Source: Novosphingobium sp. ERN07 (GTDB taxonomy: Bacteria > Pseudomonadota > Alphaproteobacteria > Sphingomonadales > Sphingomonadaceae). From it: a stretch of DNA of 64,000 bases. The stretch is from contig NZ_JABAID010000008.1 in the NCBI RefSeq assembly GCF_012641335.1, forward strand, positions 124,001 to 188,000. The letters run 5' to 3'. The position numbers and the translations under genes were made by a program. Numbering within the stretch: position 1 is the stretch's first letter; each line of letters starts with the position of its first letter. The notes beneath the pieces were generated by a model that searched no databases, had not been told where the DNA came from, and saw nothing but the letters and a program-made list of their open reading frames with translations. Shown piece after piece: positions 36,001 to 44,318 of the stretch.

Positions 36001-39000
36001 GCGAAAACTTCTTCACGCAAACCTGGAATCAGCGGACGGTCGATACCGAACGATTTGCCAATGGCCTGATCGCGCCTTCCTATACGCCGCAGATCGTTTC
36101 AACGGGCGGTACGCTGAGGGTCAATTTCAGGAACGCGAACAACGTCGGCGCGAGACTTTCTGCCCCAGTCGTATCGCTGTCCGCGCTGGAATCAGGTGCC
36201 ACCTTCGGCCTGAACACGCTTGAATTGCGCCAGACGGTCACCGACATGCTCTGGACCCGATCCGGTTTCCAGAGATATCGGCTCGACACCAGCCAGAACC
36301 CGCCTACCGGCGTGCGATCCGGCGAATTTCTCGACTATTTCCCGCAGTTCACCTGCGCAGGTGGGCCAACGTACACGTGTGGCGGTGACGGGATCGGACG
36401 GTCTGCTTCAACGGCCAAGGTCTTCGGGACCGGCGGCGGGTCGCTCGTACCCACGGGAGTCTTCGCCAACAGCGTAACCGGCGGCGGCTATGCGTTGACG
36501 GTAATCGGCGCTGCCGGAAATACAACGCCACCGGCCGTTACAGCGGCGGGGAACGCGCTCAACACCGCCATCGGCAGCAGAACCGGCTCGACCACGGCGC
36601 CTACGGGCACCAGCGGCTCGACCACCGGGATCGCTGCGCCTACCGCATCCGTTGCGGCAACAGGGGCAACTGGCACCACCGGAACGAGCGGCACCGGTCT
36701 GACGCCAACAGCGGGCCTCACGGTAGACACAGCAACCTCCACAAGCGGCTTGAGCAGCGGGGCAGGCAGCGCCACACCTCTTGCCAGCACTGCTTCTACC
36801 AACTTCACCAATCCCATCAGCGTGACGACGGTTGGGGGACAGCCTGCGGTTTCGTTTGATGGCACCACAGTCGCCCTGCCAAGCAACCCCAATGGCCGCT
36901 TTGTGACGGTGCCGAACCCGACCAGTCAGTTTCTGGTAGAGAGCAATCCGCTGTTCACCACGCCGATCGCAAGCTTCAGCTCCGACCTGCTTGCACAAAG
37001 GCTGGGCATTGCGCCGGATGCGTTCGGCAAGCGTTTGGGCGATACGGACTACGAAGCCTATCTGATCACCCAGCAACTGCTTGGCGCCACTGGCCGCAGC
37101 CTGCTTTCCAGCTACGCCACGCTGGATGACCAGCTCTCGGCGCTTTATGCGAACGCTGCCGACTATGCCCAGCAGACAGGACTGGTCATCGGCCAGCCCC
37201 TTACCGAAGAGCAGGCCGCCAATCTTCCGGGCGACATCATTTGGCTTGTCCGCACCGAAGTGGCTGGTCAAAGCGTGCTCGCGCCGGTCGTCTACCTTTC
37301 CGAAGCAACAAAGACCGCACTGGTCAGCGGCAGTGGCATCATCGCAGACAGCGTCAATCTCCAGCTGACCTCGCTGAACAACGATGGCGGGCAGATCATC
37401 GGCACCAAGACCAACGTCATCCGAACGACCGGTGACATCCGCAACACCAATGGCGGCGTGATTGCGGGCGGTCAGGTCTATCTCAAGTCGGCCAGCGGCA
37501 GCGTCCAGAACCTGAACAGCACGATTCAGGCAGCCAAGACGGCCGTGGTGATCGCCAACGAGGATCTGGTCAACACAAATGGCACCATCGCCGCAGACCG
37601 TATCGCCTTGCGGTCAGACGATACCCGCGTCGATATCAAGGGTGGCACCATCACAGCCGGGACGGCGCTTTCCGTCGATCAGATGGAAGGCTTCAAGGTC
37701 GATGGCACCAACAATATTTCTGCGAAAAACCTGGCGCTGACCACCCGCGGTGGCAGCATCGAAGTCGTCACCCAAACTGACACCCGCGGAATTGGCACGA
37801 AGACCATAAGGACCGAAGTCGGTCCAACAGCCGCGATCACTGCCACAGAAAGCCTGTCGCTTAACGCGGCCAAGGACATCTCCGTCAAAGGTGGCACGAT
37901 CAGCGCTGGCAAAGATCTTGTTCTCAACGCTGGCAACAACATCGATATCGGTACGGTCACATCAACCGAAGGCGATGTAAACCAAATCAAGAAGGGCCGC
38001 ACCACCACCACCAGCGAGTATGTTACTACGACCAACATCGGGTCCGACGTGTCAGCCGGTGGCAATCTCGTGCTCAAGAGCGGCGGTTCGACCAATATCA
38101 CCGGCAGCAACGTGACGGCGGGCGGCAACGCAGCCATCATCTCTGAGGGCGAGGTGAACATTACCGCCGCCACCGATACGAGCCGCACGAAAACGGTAGA
38201 GAAGTACAGCGGCGTCTTCCAGAAGAAGACCACCACCACCGAAGTCGAAACCACCACCAACGTTGGTTCCAACGTGACGACAGGCGGATCGCTCTACGTG
38301 AAGTCCGGCGGCGATACCAACATCACCGGTGGCAGCCAGATCAACGCGGGCAAGAACGTAGTGATCGATACATCGGGCAACGATCTGAACATCCTTGCAG
38401 GCAACGATACGTCTACGACTACGACCGAGATGAAGAAGTCGGGCCTTGGCGTTGCCGGTGGCCTCTATGGCAAGGAAAAGGTCAACACGCGCGACGCTTC
38501 GGCCACCAACGTGGCTTCCGGTATCACCGCCGGGGGCAAGGTTGCGCTGATCAACAACGACAACGTCACGATCCAGGGTTCGAACCTGAGCGCAGCCGAA
38601 GGCGGCGTGATCGACGCGACCGGCAACGTGAACGTGCTTGCTGGCAAGGACACGCGCGATGTTACCACACGGCGCGAGACGGAAACGATTCTCGGTGTCT
38701 CTAGCTCCAGTTCGGGCAAGGCCAGTGCCAATGCAGGCGCACTAGCAGAACGCAACGGGATCGGTGGAACGGCTTCAGCCGGGGCTTCGGCATCGGCTGA
38801 GGGCGAAAACAAGTCTTCGCTGAACTTCTATAGCAAGACCGTGACCAACAGCCGCGAACAGAGCACGACCAACGTCGGCTCCAACATCGAATTCGGCGGG
38901 GATTCGCAGATTTCGGCAGGCAAGACGCTGACGATCCAAGGGTCGAACGTCGGCACCACGGAAGGCGATCTCACGCTGCGGGCCAAGGACGTCAACATCC

Positions 39001-42000
39001 TAACGGGCATAGACAGCGAAACGAGCAGCAGCGACAGCCGTACCACTTCGATCGGCATCTTCGTCGATTCCAAGGGCGATGCCAGCGCAGCGGCCAATGC
39101 CGAGATCAGCGGAAGCCTTGCCGACAGCAAGAACCGCGCGGCCATCGGCGGCGGCGCCAGTGCTTCGGCCACGGCTGAAGCCAATGGTCAGGTGACTGCG
39201 ACGATCGGCGTGCGTAACAGCACTTCGCGCGAAAACAGCGTAAAGGTCGGCAATGTTGGCAGCAACATCAGCGCGGGCGGCAACCTCAACATCATTGCCG
39301 AGAACGACATCACCACGGTCGGTGCCAACCTCTCAGCCGGTGGCGACGTGGCGCAGGTTGCGGGCAACAACATCAACAATCTGGCCGCGCAGGACTATGA
39401 GTTCTCCTCACAGAGCGAAAGCGAGACCACTGCGGGGCTTTATCTTAGAGCGAACGGCAGCGCCTCTGCCGAAGCATCGGCGGGCGCATCGGCAAAGATC
39501 GGCCAGACCGGTATTTCCACCCCTGCGGCCAACGGTCTGAAGGTCGGCGCAGAAGCTTCCGCCGAAGTCAGCGCGGGGTTCCGCGCAGCCAACGAAGCCA
39601 GCAGTTCCAGTTCCGGTTCGACCAGCGCAGTGTCCACCACGATCAAGTCTGGCGGCAACGTGGTGCGCATCGCGAGCAACGCGATCAACGATCAGGGCAC
39701 GCAGCTTCAGTCGGGCGGGGACATCCTCCAGCAGGCCACGACCATCACCGACCGGGCAGCGGAGAACACCGAGTTCAGCACGGAGAACAGCCGGAGCACG
39801 GAATTCACCATCGGCGCCAACGTGCAGGGCGGCGTTTCGGGCGGCATGACCTCGGGCAGCTCTACCGGCGCGGGCATCAAGCAGACCTTCACCTATGAGC
39901 AGTCGGGCGAATCCCAGCGGAGCAGCGAGGCGGTTACCAGCAGCTATGATGCCGGTGGCAAGGTCGTTTCGATCACCAGTGGCAAGACATCGCTGGAAGG
40001 CACGCAGATCAAGGGCCAGCAGGGCGTTACCATTCAGGCTGGATCGCTGGACTATACCGCTGCCCGAAACACCGAACAGACTTCCAGCTCTGGCTTCTCG
40101 CTCGACCAGTCGGTGACCGTCGATGTCATCGCCAAGAGCGTTGGCGTGGGCGTCGAGGGCGAAATCTCGAAGAGCTCGGGATCGAAGAATCAGGCCGTGA
40201 CCGGCACCATCGAATCCGGTGCAGGTGCAGTGAACATCGTTACCACCAATGGCGATCTGCGCTTGCAAGCCACGCAGGTCAGCGGTGAATCCGGAGTCAA
40301 CGTGGCCGCCACCAACGGCAAGGTCGTGCTGGAAGCTGCGCGATCGACCGAAACGACGAACGATCTGAATGCTTCTTTCGGCGTCAACCTGACCGCGAGC
40401 AAAGGCACCGGTGGTGCCAACAGCGCAGGGATCGAGGTCGAAGCAGGATTGCAGATCGACAAGACGGATTCCGTCACCAATCAAACCGTGCAGCTCAATT
40501 CCGGTTCTGGTCAGGTCAACGTTCAGGGCAACTCGGTGCTGCTGCAGGGCACGCAGATTGCTGCGGCGACCGGCGCGAACGTGGTGGCCACGCAAGGACA
40601 GGTCACGAACCAGAGCGTCGTCGATACGGTGCGCTCATCGGGTGGCGGGTTCAATATCTCAGCCGCTGCTGAGCAGTCCGGCACAGTCGTTGCTGGCGGC
40701 ACGGGCGGCTTCAATGCCTATAACGTGACCGACCGGACCACGACGACCAGCAGCGTGACATCCCAGTCCGGCGGCACATTCGTCGGTCGGTCAGCAACGC
40801 CCGTCATCGCACCGCAATTGGCTGGGGGCGTCGATGCTCCAACCATCCGGCAAGTGGACGGCGTGCCCGACAGCAATGTGTCAACCTCGAACGCGGCTGA
40901 CAGCAATTCCTTCTCCGCGCCCGTCGGGCAGACGAACGGTTCCTCAAACGCTGCTGGTGCGGTCGGATCGAGGCAGACATCCGCGCTCGCAGTGCCGGGA
41001 CAGGCCGCCGGGCGGATCAGCGGCATTGCAGCGCCCGCCGCAGCCCCCGTCGTAGCAATTGGGGCAGCTCCGATTGCAGGCGCAGCCGTCAGCCAGAGCA
41101 TCGCCCAAGGTGCGACTGCCGCAGCGCCACAAGCGATGCGCGTGGAAGGCGTCACAGCGACGGTCCAAGGCGCAACGCCACTCCAGGCCCCGCTGGCCTT
41201 GGCCGTGCCGAAAGCAGCGCCTCTGTCGACTGGTCCGCAGGCCGTGGCGCCAGTCCCGGTCGCAAAGATTGACGCAGGCAGGCCTGCCACGATCACGCCG
41301 GTGCCTCAGCCTGCACCAACGCCGCCTGCAGGACCGGACCGTGCGCAGACGCCCACGGATCGACCGCTCATCCTGCCGACGGTTCAGAAACAACCCGACG
41401 CACCGGTCATTACGCCGACGGTTCAGAAGCAACCCGATGCGCCGGTCATCCAGCCAACCGTTCAGAAGCAGCCCGACGCACCGGTCATTACGCCGACGGT
41501 CCAGAAGCAACCCGATGCGCCGGTCATCACGCCGACGGTCCAGAAGCAGCCCGACGCGCCGGTCATCAAGCCGACAGTTCAGAAGCAGCCCGATGCGCCG
41601 GTGATCCAGCCGACGGTGCAGAAGCAACCCGATGCGCCGGTTATGACCCCGACCGTCCAGAAGCAGCCCGACGCGCCGGCCATTCAGCCAACCGTTCAGA
41701 AGCAACCCGATGTGCCGGTCATGACCTCGACCGTCCAGAGGCAGCCTGAAGCGCCCGCAACTATGCCGCAGGAGCAAAAGCAGCAAAGTGTTCCGTCAAC
41801 GACGACACCTGTTGTTCCGATGCCCGAAAACACTGTCCGCACCGTGGTTGACCGTGAGCAGAACGTGATCCGGCCTGAAATCGCGCCGCCCCCTGCCGGC
41901 AAGCCGATCACTGCGCAGACTGCTGCTGGCGGCGAACTGCCATGCTGGCTGACGATCGATCCGAGGACAGGCGCCATCAACGGTCGTCCCTCGCAAAGCG

Positions 42001-42170
42001 TTGCCGATGCGAATGTGCCGGTGATCGTGATCGAGATGGTCCCGCAAGCGGATGGCACGACCCGGCGCATGACGATCGTGGTCCAGCCCAACCAGTTTGG
42101 TGCGGGAGGGTCGGAATGCAGCATTGTCCGCACGAACCCAACGGCAGACAAGAAGCCAGGTCAACGCTAG
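30033..42170 (+). CDS. fhaB: FhaB/CdiA-like giant exoprotein (TpsA) without a toxin module
   Basis: This 4045-residue secreted filament has a signal peptide (about 1-35) and a TPS/haemagglutination domain (about 36-290) with NPNL (~107) and NPNGI followed by CGGC (~147). A long FHA-1 beta-helix runs to ~1950, and a four-Cys middle domain covers ~1970-2115. A Thr/Ser/Gly-rich linker (~2160-2255), a conserved YP-like block (~2300-2420, LAQRLGIAPDAFGKRLGD) and FHA-2-type haemagglutinin repeats (~2430-3575) follow. Instead of a VENN pre-toxin and toxin, it ends with a Pro/Ala-rich tail, ten 13-residue repeats and a last domain bounded by Cys3971 and Cys4029. No immunity gene follows. The stop codon falls in a MITE-like insertion. 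Confidence 0.93.
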   Translation: MRHQTLSRLLSASSISAIALYASLMPGGNGALRAQVVAANGNTQVGTADNGVPMVQIANPNANGLSVNQYDAFNVSTRGIILNNATSAEGNAEGRVTTQLAGLVAVNPNLTTAAKVILNEVVSTNPSVLAGYMEVAGTKAEVVVANPNGITCGGCGVINTSVFTLATGRSRIDSSGGLLGFDVSSGTLTINGAGLDAQTTDYAALLGRKIAIGGATFGKVLDVVAGSNRWDYQNRRATAIAGTGTTPDYAIDSTAVGGIYANRIRLIATEAGVGVRLLADAAAVADDLTLSAAGNLELRSTISAAQDLKISTSGTGGLVAQDASLSAGRDLGLAIAGSAALTGGAIVATRDLSLTSASLTDTGSAATLPNNNQRYAGGSLTLGIGGAIALTGTSYGAAGVADISGSSLAANGDGFLYSSNNALSVKATTGDLTLGSYALTAASRLALNAGGAVSVRAGRGGIVSSGGPVEITAGAGLDNAGTIAANAGAVTLSLGGNSTNSGSIVAQGNLTLADAAGGASGSLTNASGGQILSNGAIDARLATLVNAGTVQAASGTTLRANRLENTGLFIASTATTADGTITAASVTNAGTLQSARDLTLGVSGTLDNSGTMNAASALALTGQAATTNAGAGVISAKSVNLAIASLDNSGKVIGADRLTLDATGAVSNRATIGTNGTLALAAGSLSNLTGGTVQSGIGGNIATGGALLNQGAIYLANTSGNGTVAAGSLDNQSGAVLVSQGDLDLTLSGTSLTNAGNLLASRSLSIRATGTALMLTNAGGAYIQSGSASGDKLTITGAGIALETAPNSVITGNSLDLTLARMTNAGAISAVAGLNFAASGAVSNAGVLLAGTQLTGRGGTVSNLASGGIQGGSGVALTSTGTLTNAGTILTPSANGGTGAVALTAGTFDNQAGAIVQSAGGLSLALTGTGGSNAGTLLSAGTLALSAGTGGATLTNRASGIIAAQGSSASPATLSSSGQLSLVNIAGGRLLGDRLALSLAALDNAGAIGGGAGANSIIATGAVTNSGTLVLTSDNAGSATLGAGLLTNTGSIGSNGTLALNLSAGLANSSTIQSLGDFTIASGSNSVTLTNSTAGRLLSGGTLAITGNGAAFTDQAGQIGGNALAFTIASLTNSGSIVSTNAADIAVSGALATSGLIGSNGTLTLSAGTLDVAAAGRLQSEVAGAVTVSGRLSNNGQIYLANTSGTSTLSLGSASVAAGARIVSGGKLGLAFTGSSQSLDNAGLIAAGDDIAITGSNLAINNQTGATIQTSPAGASTTGLITINGGGISLTNRGVIIGNSLNWAFGAISNFGTLQSRGNLTLAFTGASENSGTLYAQDGIATFSGASFSNNAGAILQADKGTTFNLTGNLANAGTLIGSTDGIGNLVVNAASLANLAPGASASAATIQSSKGASFNLNGPAFDNTGYVITSADMAIHGTGAALAITNSGSGIIAAQGTTAAPATLTIDGTATTLTNAAGAAITADATALTLAGMTNAGQFVTGTGASAITISGTLTNSGTFLTNGTLNLTANEIDNQLRAVFAPQDATITLGSSLSSAGTFFVPGNLNIRSINGDNRALTIRVPFFTGPGGSTGSDGLFQIGGTLDVLAVGADFAVGGGATLLVDSAIRANVRSFRNFGTMQAAVNSNIITSEEFLNQGNAYFVGTNIADTASISSGSFRNAGLLESGTSLSLSTINGNLLNDLGGTIRVNREIKLGASANSTQVINNGLLEGDSIATILVRDFVFGANAKAVSNSFGYVALPGVSGTRLSIGSGASISARNAFNIAIDTFEMADSSSQLLGGNQQASSLSVTNSFTVRGLIFGEAGLNVRGFGDITLASNSGVASGGSTSIIAKPATFGGQSGSIVNSGQIYGAAAVNLEAGASIVNKANTDSASSASGFAGSIDSGGSISLSTNEGAFGYAGSVINYSQINAAGDITINSRNFTNAVVGDWSRVSSQNTVISAQPVSTNVAPNGSCSGVGTSTTLFDCENFFTQTWNQRTVDTERFANGLIAPSYTPQIVSTGGTLRVNFRNANNVGARLSAPVVSLSALESGATFGLNTLELRQTVTDMLWTRSGFQRYRLDTSQNPPTGVRSGEFLDYFPQFTCAGGPTYTCGGDGIGRSASTAKVFGTGGGSLVPTGVFANSVTGGGYALTVIGAAGNTTPPAVTAAGNALNTAIGSRTGSTTAPTGTSGSTTGIAAPTASVAATGATGTTGTSGTGLTPTAGLTVDTATSTSGLSSGAGSATPLASTASTNFTNPISVTTVGGQPAVSFDGTTVALPSNPNGRFVTVPNPTSQFLVESNPLFTTPIASFSSDLLAQRLGIAPDAFGKRLGDTDYEAYLITQQLLGATGRSLLSSYATLDDQLSALYANAADYAQQTGLVIGQPLTEEQAANLPGDIIWLVRTEVAGQSVLAPVVYLSEATKTALVSGSGIIADSVNLQLTSLNNDGGQIIGTKTNVIRTTGDIRNTNGGVIAGGQVYLKSASGSVQNLNSTIQAAKTAVVIANEDLVNTNGTIAADRIALRSDDTRVDIKGGTITAGTALSVDQMEGFKVDGTNNISAKNLALTTRGGSIEVVTQTDTRGIGTKTIRTEVGPTAAITATESLSLNAAKDISVKGGTISAGKDLVLNAGNNIDIGTVTSTEGDVNQIKKGRTTTTSEYVTTTNIGSDVSAGGNLVLKSGGSTNITGSNVTAGGNAAIISEGEVNITAATDTSRTKTVEKYSGVFQKKTTTTEVETTTNVGSNVTTGGSLYVKSGGDTNITGGSQINAGKNVVIDTSGNDLNILAGNDTSTTTTEMKKSGLGVAGGLYGKEKVNTRDASATNVASGITAGGKVALINNDNVTIQGSNLSAAEGGVIDATGNVNVLAGKDTRDVTTRRETETILGVSSSSSGKASANAGALAERNGIGGTASAGASASAEGENKSSLNFYSKTVTNSREQSTTNVGSNIEFGGDSQISAGKTLTIQGSNVGTTEGDLTLRAKDVNILTGIDSETSSSDSRTTSIGIFVDSKGDASAAANAEISGSLADSKNRAAIGGGASASATAEANGQVTATIGVRNSTSRENSVKVGNVGSNISAGGNLNIIAENDITTVGANLSAGGDVAQVAGNNINNLAAQDYEFSSQSESETTAGLYLRANGSASAEASAGASAKIGQTGISTPAANGLKVGAEASAEVSAGFRAANEASSSSSGSTSAVSTTIKSGGNVVRIASNAINDQGTQLQSGGDILQQATTITDRAAENTEFSTENSRSTEFTIGANVQGGVSGGMTSGSSTGAGIKQTFTYEQSGESQRSSEAVTSSYDAGGKVVSITSGKTSLEGTQIKGQQGVTIQAGSLDYTAARNTEQTSSSGFSLDQSVTVDVIAKSVGVGVEGEISKSSGSKNQAVTGTIESGAGAVNIVTTNGDLRLQATQVSGESGVNVAATNGKVVLEAARSTETTNDLNASFGVNLTASKGTGGANSAGIEVEAGLQIDKTDSVTNQTVQLNSGSGQVNVQGNSVLLQGTQIAAATGANVVATQGQVTNQSVVDTVRSSGGGFNISAAAEQSGTVVAGGTGGFNAYNVTDRTTTTSSVTSQSGGTFVGRSATPVIAPQLAGGVDAPTIRQVDGVPDSNVSTSNAADSNSFSAPVGQTNGSSNAAGAVGSRQTSALAVPGQAAGRISGIAAPAAAPVVAIGAAPIAGAAVSQSIAQGATAAAPQAMRVEGVTATVQGATPLQAPLALAVPKAAPLSTGPQAVAPVPVAKIDAGRPATITPVPQPAPTPPAGPDRAQTPTDRPLILPTVQKQPDAPVITPTVQKQPDAPVIQPTVQKQPDAPVITPTVQKQPDAPVITPTVQKQPDAPVIKPTVQKQPDAPVIQPTVQKQPDAPVMTPTVQKQPDAPAIQPTVQKQPDVPVMTSTVQRQPEAPATMPQEQKQQSVPSTTTPVVPMPENTVRTVVDREQNVIRPEIAPPPAGKPITAQTAAGGELPCWLTIDPRTGAINGRPSQSVADANVPVIVIEMVPQADGTTRRMTIVVQPNQFGAGGSECSIVRTNPTADKKPGQR
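41376..41765 (+). repeat. Ten tandem 39-bp repeats encoding PTVQKQPDAPVI(T/Q/K)
   Basis: Ten in-frame units of 39 bp encode a 13-residue proline-rich repeat with consensus PTVQKQPDAPVIT; the last position varies (T, Q or K) and the last units decay (STVQRQPEAPATM). It probably forms a stiff stalk near the C-terminus of the exoprotein, and its copy number is likely to vary between strains. Confidence 0.95.
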
Positions 42171-42438
42171 AGCACTTTCCGACCAATCTGGCTCATCGTG
42201 ATTGGCGCAGCAAGCTTCTCGGCAAGGAGCGTTGCACAGACCGGGCTGGTTGCCCGTCCAAGCAAGGCGACGCTGTCCGAGGGGCTTCCTGCGTCAACCC
42301 CTTCGGGGCGGGCCCCTTTTGGCCGATTGCTGCGTCTCTCGTCGGTCACTATGCGACAGCATGGCTCCCTCCTCGATCCTTGCACTCGGCCAAAATCGGC
42401 TCCGTCACGGTGAGCCAGATTGGTCGGAAAGTGCTCTA
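42168..42438. mobile_element. MITE-like element with 26-bp perfect terminal inverted repeats and TA flanks
   Basis: Positions 42168-42195 and 42411-42438 are exact reverse complements (28 bases including the flanking TA on each side). The terminal sequence begins GAGCACTTTCCGACCAATCT. No transposase is inside. A TA duplication with short inverted repeats fits mobilisation by an IS630/Tc1-type transposase. The left TA plus the first G supplies the TAG stop codon of the exoprotein gene. A related, diverged copy in the opposite orientation is at 45087-45372. Confidence 0.85.
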
Positions 42439-42536
42439 AAGACGAGGCGGCTGCGGGTTACGCTGCAATCAGCGGAACCTCAGCACTTCACGGAAAATGG
42501 CGAGTCCTGCGGGTGCACTCGCCAAGACCACCAAGA
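42439..42536. other. Short gap with a hairpin between the MITE-like element and the hybrid kinase
   Basis: A small stem (GGCGAGT near 42499 with ACTCGCC about 18 bases later) lies in the space between the convergent exoprotein and kinase genes, and could end transcription from either side. There is no U-tract, so this is a weak call. Confidence 0.3.
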
Positions 42537-44318
42537 TCACTGCACCAGTGAAGCAACGGCCTCGACGATCCGGTCCGGGTCAACAGGCTTGTAGAGGATC
42601 TTCATGTCTTCCCGGTCAGCCGCAGCGATCCGGTCTGGATGGGTGTCGCCAGTGATCATCAGGACCGGCAGCCCTGCGCCATGTTTCTGACGCATCAGGC
42701 GCACCGCTTCGGTCCCGTCGCGCCCCTGCCTCAGCCGGAAATCCGAAATCAGAAGGTCTGGCACGTGCCTAGCGGCATGATCCAACGCTTCTTCGACCGT
42801 TTCTGCAGTTGCCACATCGTATCCTTGCGCGGTCAACAGAGCGCCAAGGCCTCGCAAAATCGCAACGTCATCGTCCAGCAGGATCACCCTCGCCCGTCTG
42901 ACAATGCCTGGCCGTTCCGTCTGGACGGGTTGCGCAGGAGGCGCTTCGATCTGCACTGGCGCAGCCAGCATCAGCGGGAAGCGGAACACGCTGCCGCGCC
43001 CGGGCTCGGAGGAAACCGTAATGTCGGTGCCGATCAGCCGCGCCATGCGCCGGGCGATGGCCAGGCCCAGTCCAAGACCTTTGCGGCGATCACGTTCAGG
43101 GTTCCCCAGTTGTGTGAAATCGCCAAAGATCGCTTCTTGTTGATCGGCCGGAATGCCGATGCCGGTATCCCAGACTTCGGCGATCAGAAGATGGCCTCGC
43201 CGCCGCGCCCCGATCAGAAGGCCCCCTTCATCGGTATAGCGGATCGCATTGGATATCAGGTTCAGCAAAATCAGACGCACGAGGCCGGGATCGGCATGAA
43301 CGTGCTTTCCGCATTCGTGCACCCGGAAGGCGATCCGCTTTTCGTCGGCCTGAACGCCCAACTCAGTTTCGAGTTGCCGGACAAGGTCGTCGAAAAAGAA
43401 CGTCCGCGCCTGCGGCTCGATCACGCCTGCATCCGCCCGCGAAAAGTCGAGCAAGGCATCCAACATCTCTGACGAAGCGCGCAGCGCGCTGGAAGCATTC
43501 ATGACCATGTCGCGTTGCGCCGGCTCAAGCTTGCTGCCCTTGAGCAAGGCCAGAAACAGGCCAGTGGCATGGATCGGTTGCCGAAGGTCGTGACTGGCTG
43601 AGGCCAGGAACGTGGACTTCGCGCGATCGGCTGCCTCCGCTGTCTGGCGGGCGGCCTCGGCCCGTTCGGCCTGCCGGGCCAGCCCTTCAGCAAGCTCTGC
43701 GTTGGCAAAGCCCAGGGCGATGTGGCGATAATAGGCCTCGCCGCTCACTTGTGTGTTCATGTATGTGCCAATGCAATAGAGTATGGCCAGCACCGGCATC
43801 ATGTAGAAAGCTGGATTATCGGGGACGACCGCAATCAGATAGATCATCGTCATAAAGCTGACCGCGATGAAGGACGCGATGTAGACGGCGTGTACCTTTG
43901 GCAAGGCACCATATGTGGTCACCCCTCCGCTCAACACCCCGCCAAGCGCCATCACCACGAACACGAATTCCGGTGCGCTGATGTTTTGCCCGGCGATGGC
44001 CAACAGGCTGGCCCAACCGGCGGCGTGGAGCGATTGGGTTACATAGAGCCGACGCAGCATCCGGTCCGGCGCGTTTGCCACCATCTCGGGATCATAGAAC
44101 CACCGCAGTTCGGTCAACTCTGAGATTTTCAACGTCGCCTGCAGCCCAAACCAAGCCCAGATGGCTATTCCATGCTCGCGCATCACAAAAGCCACGAAGG
44201 CCGACAGCACCAGCGTCATGCTGCCAGAGCGGGCCAGCATGCTGTAAACGATCCGGATCTGTTCGATCAGAATTCGCTGCTGCGTATCGCTATCCTGCGT
44301 GTCAGGCGCAGGCACCAT
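42537..44318 (-). CDS. Hybrid sensor histidine kinase with C-terminal receiver
   Basis: This 593-residue protein has five or six N-terminal membrane helices (about residues 30-195) and a short coiled coil (EGLARQAERAEAARQTAEAA, ~210-230). HisKA follows with SASHDLRQPIHA (His ~243), then HATPase_c (NLISNAIRYT, DTGIGIP, GLGLGLAIA) and a receiver domain from ~470 with DFRLRQGRDG. The SHDLRQP kinase core is shared with the MASE1 kinase at 25273-26943, but the membrane sensor is different. It is co-transcribed after its NarL-type regulator (ATGA overlap) and convergent with the exoprotein gene. Confidence 0.9.
   Translation of the reverse strand: MVPAPDTQDSDTQQRILIEQIRIVYSMLARSGSMTLVLSAFVAFVMREHGIAIWAWFGLQATLKISELTELRWFYDPEMVANAPDRMLRRLYVTQSLHAAGWASLLAIAGQNISAPEFVFVVMALGGVLSGGVTTYGALPKVHAVYIASFIAVSFMTMIYLIAVVPDNPAFYMMPVLAILYCIGTYMNTQVSGEAYYRHIALGFANAELAEGLARQAERAEAARQTAEAADRAKSTFLASASHDLRQPIHATGLFLALLKGSKLEPAQRDMVMNASSALRASSEMLDALLDFSRADAGVIEPQARTFFFDDLVRQLETELGVQADEKRIAFRVHECGKHVHADPGLVRLILLNLISNAIRYTDEGGLLIGARRRGHLLIAEVWDTGIGIPADQQEAIFGDFTQLGNPERDRRKGLGLGLAIARRMARLIGTDITVSSEPGRGSVFRFPLMLAAPVQIEAPPAQPVQTERPGIVRRARVILLDDDVAILRGLGALLTAQGYDVATAETVEEALDHAARHVPDLLISDFRLRQGRDGTEAVRLMRQKHGAGLPVLMITGDTHPDRIAAADREDMKILYKPVDPDRIVEAVASLVQ

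Noticed and set aside
41059..41604. Arginine/serine-rich open frame inside the exoprotein tail
   Set aside because: It is a shadow of the proline-rich repeats in another frame; its composition follows from the repeat unit.
40944..41786. Immunity or toxin gene near the exoprotein C-terminus on the minus strand
   Set aside because: The open frame is an antisense reading of Pro/Ala repeats with no ribosome binding site; no separate small gene follows the exoprotein.
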